Part shown: positions 12,296-13,583 of the stretch, in pieces
How the letters are laid out: every line of letters starts with the position of its first letter
How positions within the stretch are numbered: position 1 is the stretch's first letter
Assembly: GCA_020850375.1 (NCBI GenBank)
Contig: JADZET010000143.1
Location: 1 to 13,583, forward strand
Reading direction: 5' to 3'
DNA: 13,583 nucleotides
Origin: Phycisphaeraceae bacterium
Lineage (GTDB): Bacteria; Planctomycetota; Phycisphaerae; Phycisphaerales; Phycisphaeraceae
The notes under the pieces: generated by a model
What the model saw: the letters and a program-made list of their open reading frames with translations, nothing else
Databases searched by the model: none
Told to the model about the DNA's origin: nothing
Translations under genes and position numbers: made by a program

Positions 12296-13024
12296 TTGAG
12301 CGAGCGTGAATACAGTTTGGCGATCGAGACGTCGGCGCGGCAGGGGTCGGTGAGCCTGGGCCGGGGGGATGTGCTGTTGGGAAGTCTGGGGCTGACGCAG
12401 GCGAGGCGTCACAACGTGGAGTTGATGCCGGCGGTCGATGCGATATTGCGGGAGCATGGGGCGCGGGCGAGCGATCTGGGAGAGGTGTATGTGTCGATCG
12501 GTCCGGGGTCGTTCACGGGGCTGCGGGTGGGGTTGGCGGCGGCGCAGATGATGAGGGTGACGCTGGGGGTGAAGCTGGCGGCGGTGCCGAGCGTGGAGGT
12601 GGTGGCGCAGAACGCCCCCGGAAGTTCAGAAAGGCCTTTGTTGGTGTGTCTGAATCTCAAGCGGGCGACGGTGTATGGGGGGTGGTTTGGGTGGGACGGA
12701 AAAGAAGGGTGGTGGAAGCCGGCGGGGGAGGCGCGGTTGGCGACGTTGGCGGAGCATCTGGCGGAGCGGGAAGGGGAGGTGATGTTGCTGGGGGATCCGC
12801 TTGCGGGGGCGGGGGGGGAGGTGTTGGAGGAGAGGGTCAGGGTGCTGAGCGCGGCGATGGCGCAGCCGCGGAGCGAGGCGGTGTGGCGGTTGGGTCGGAG
12901 GCGGGCGATGGGGGGGGCGTTTGTGGAGGCGGATGAGCTGTTGCCGTTGTATGTGCGTCCGCCGGAGGCGCAGGAGTTGTGGGATAGGAGGCACGGGGGA
13001 ATGCCGAAAGACACCCAGGCATAG
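12296..13024 (+). CDS. tsaB: tRNA threonylcarbamoyladenosine biosynthesis protein TsaB (YeaZ)
   Basis: TsaB is the scaffold partner of TsaD in the complex that makes t6A37 on ANN-decoding tRNAs. The ASKHA-fold N-terminus (LAIETSARQGSVSLG, 8-22) and the signature GPGSFTGLRVG (69-79) are clear. Length is 242 residues from a TTG start at 12296, chosen because homologous sequence starts about here and TACAAT lies just upstream. An ATG at 12245 in the same frame lies inside repeat copy 7 and would add 17 unlikely residues. The C-terminal part has the usual weak conservation. A CTTCCGGGGG word in reverse encodes APGSS at 107-111. The TAG stop is supplied by repeat copy 8. tsaD and tsaE are not nearby. 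Confidence 0.92.
   Translation: MSEREYSLAIETSARQGSVSLGRGDVLLGSLGLTQARRHNVELMPAVDAILREHGARASDLGEVYVSIGPGSFTGLRVGLAAAQMMRVTLGVKLAAVPSVEVVAQNAPGSSERPLLVCLNLKRATVYGGWFGWDGKEGWWKPAGEARLATLAEHLAEREGEVMLLGDPLAGAGGEVLEERVRVLSAAMAQPRSEAVWRLGRRRAMGGAFVEADELLPLYVRPPEAQELWDRRHGGMPKDTQA
12615..12624 (-). repeat. CTTCCGGGGG word, copy 9 (inverted), inside tsaB
   Basis: CCCCCGGAAG on the plus strand, followed by TTCAG, in a surface-like variable segment of tsaB. Confidence 0.6.
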
Positions 13025-13040
13025 CAATGCCTGGGCTTGG
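13014..13040 (+). repeat. 27-nt palindromic repeat, copy 8 (version B)
   Basis: Same variant as copy 7. It overlaps the last codons of tsaB and provides its TAG stop at 13022-13024. Confidence 0.9.
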
Positions 13041-13050
13041 CAGAGAGTAC

Positions 13051-13076
13051 CCGCCCCTTCGCGGACTCAGGGGCGG
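13051..13076. terminator. Hairpin between convergent tsaB and cdsA
   Basis: CCGCCCCT (13051-13058) and AGGGGCGG (13069-13076) form a perfect 8-bp stem with a 10-nt loop between two converging genes. No T run is adjacent. A T6 run occurs only about 25 nt further on the plus strand, after a weak GGGG/CTCC stem. Probably a bidirectional terminator. Confidence 0.55.
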
Positions 13077-13110
13077 CGTGGGCGTGGGGGGTGACTCCCG
13101 CTTTTTTGGG

Positions 13111-13583
13111 TTAGTCGAGGGCGGCGAGGCGGAGGAGCCAGTAGGCGACGGGGGCGACGATCAGGGGGGAATCGATGACGTCGAGGAGTCCGCCGAAGCC
13201 GGGGACGGAGGAGCCGGAGTCCTTGAAGCCGGCGTCGCGTTTGAAGAGTGAGGCGGTGAGGTCGCCGAATTGGCCGACGAGGCCGAGGATGGCGCCGGCG
13301 ATGGGGACGAGCCAGAGGGGGTAAGGCTGGGGGACGAATTGTCGGGGGTTGGGCTGCCAGTGTCCGGCGAGTCCGAGGTCGTTGAGGAGCCAGGCGAGCA
13401 AGAGGGCGACGAGGGCGGAGAGGGCGACGCCGCCGAGGAGTCCCTCCCAGGTCTTTCCGGGGCTGAGCCAGGGGATGAGCTTGTGTCGGCCGAGGAATCG
13501 TCCGGTGAAGTAGGCGCCGACGTCGCAGGCCTTGGTGATGAGGATGATGGCGGCGACGACCTCGGCGTCGTGCCAGCGACGGA
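13111..13583 (-). CDS. cdsA: Phosphatidate cytidylyltransferase CdsA, C-terminal part (runs off window)
   Basis: CdsA makes CDP-diacylglycerol from phosphatidate and CTP in the inner membrane. The visible 156 residues contain KACDVGAYFTGR, LSPGKTWEG, several hydrophobic helices and the signature region SLFKRDAGFKDSGS followed by VPGFGGLLDVIDS. The usual H-G-G and D-R of the signature are F-G-G and D-V here. I believe this variant is common in planctomycete sequences, but it could not be checked. The frame is open to the window edge, so the start codon lies to the right. The gene converges on tsaB. C-ending codons dominate. Confidence 0.93.
   Translation of the reverse strand, partial: RRWHDAEVVAAIILITKACDVGAYFTGRFLGRHKLIPWLSPGKTWEGLLGGVALSALVALLLAWLLNDLGLAGHWQPNPRQFVPQPYPLWLVPIAGAILGLVGQFGDLTASLFKRDAGFKDSGSSVPGFGGLLDVIDSPLIVAPVAYWLLRLAALD

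Noticed and set aside
10697..12457. 586-codon open frame on the minus strand opposite trpD and neighbours
   Set aside because: It is Arg/Pro/His/Gln-rich, crosses several real plus-strand genes and the repeat, and arises from the G3 bias of the coding strand.
1431..13040. CRISPR array from the 27-nt repeats
   Set aside because: Spacing is hundreds to thousands of bases with whole genes between copies, and no cas genes are present.

Overview
The window is about 70% GC bacterial DNA. It most likely comes from a planctomycete, probably class Phycisphaerae. This rests on the small planctomycete-type hypothetical proteins (a DUF6677-like membrane protein, an 84-residue Asp/Glu-rich protein), the CdsA sequence type and the base composition. 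It is inferred from protein character, not from a marker gene. Most genes are housekeeping; I see no defence, secretion or biosynthetic cluster.

Layout, left to right. (1) 1-127: the end of an IS3-family insertion sequence, with the first codons of its orfA, which cuts off the 3' end of metG (minus). Upstream of metG lie a promoter, a 34-codon ORF containing three consecutive Met codons, and an intrinsic terminator. This arrangement looks like a methionine-codon transcription attenuator. (2) 1478-3758: nadA and prmC, both minus. nadA carries an in-frame insertion made of a tandem repeat. (3) 3876-5938: a GT-B glycosyltransferase and panC, plus strand. (4) 5973-7444: a minus-strand pair (a secreted protein and a lipoprotein, both unknown) and a divergent 92-aa protein. 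(5) 7572-10198: an AraC-family regulator, a Nudix hydrolase, a 126-aa conserved-type hypothetical and the acidic protein, all minus. (6) 10408-13024: DUF6677-like protein, a 78-aa membrane protein, trpD and tsaB, plus strand. (7) 13111-13583: the C-terminal half of cdsA, minus, running off the window.

Several signals cut across the genes. A 27-nt palindromic repeat occurs eight times, almost always between genes. It precedes five genes that have a -10-like hexamer only 7-11 nt before the start codon, suggesting leaderless or near-leaderless mRNAs. The 10-mer CTTCCGGGGG occurs nine times, both within and between genes. Third codon positions are strongly strand dependent: G-ending codons in plus-strand genes and C-ending codons in minus-strand genes, so the plus strand is probably the leading strand.

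The genes serve unrelated core pathways: NAD (nadA), pantothenate (panC), tryptophan (trpD), phospholipid (cdsA), tRNA t6A modification (tsaB), release-factor methylation (prmC) and tRNA charging (metG). The most novel candidate is the putative Met attenuator in front of an IS-truncated metG.
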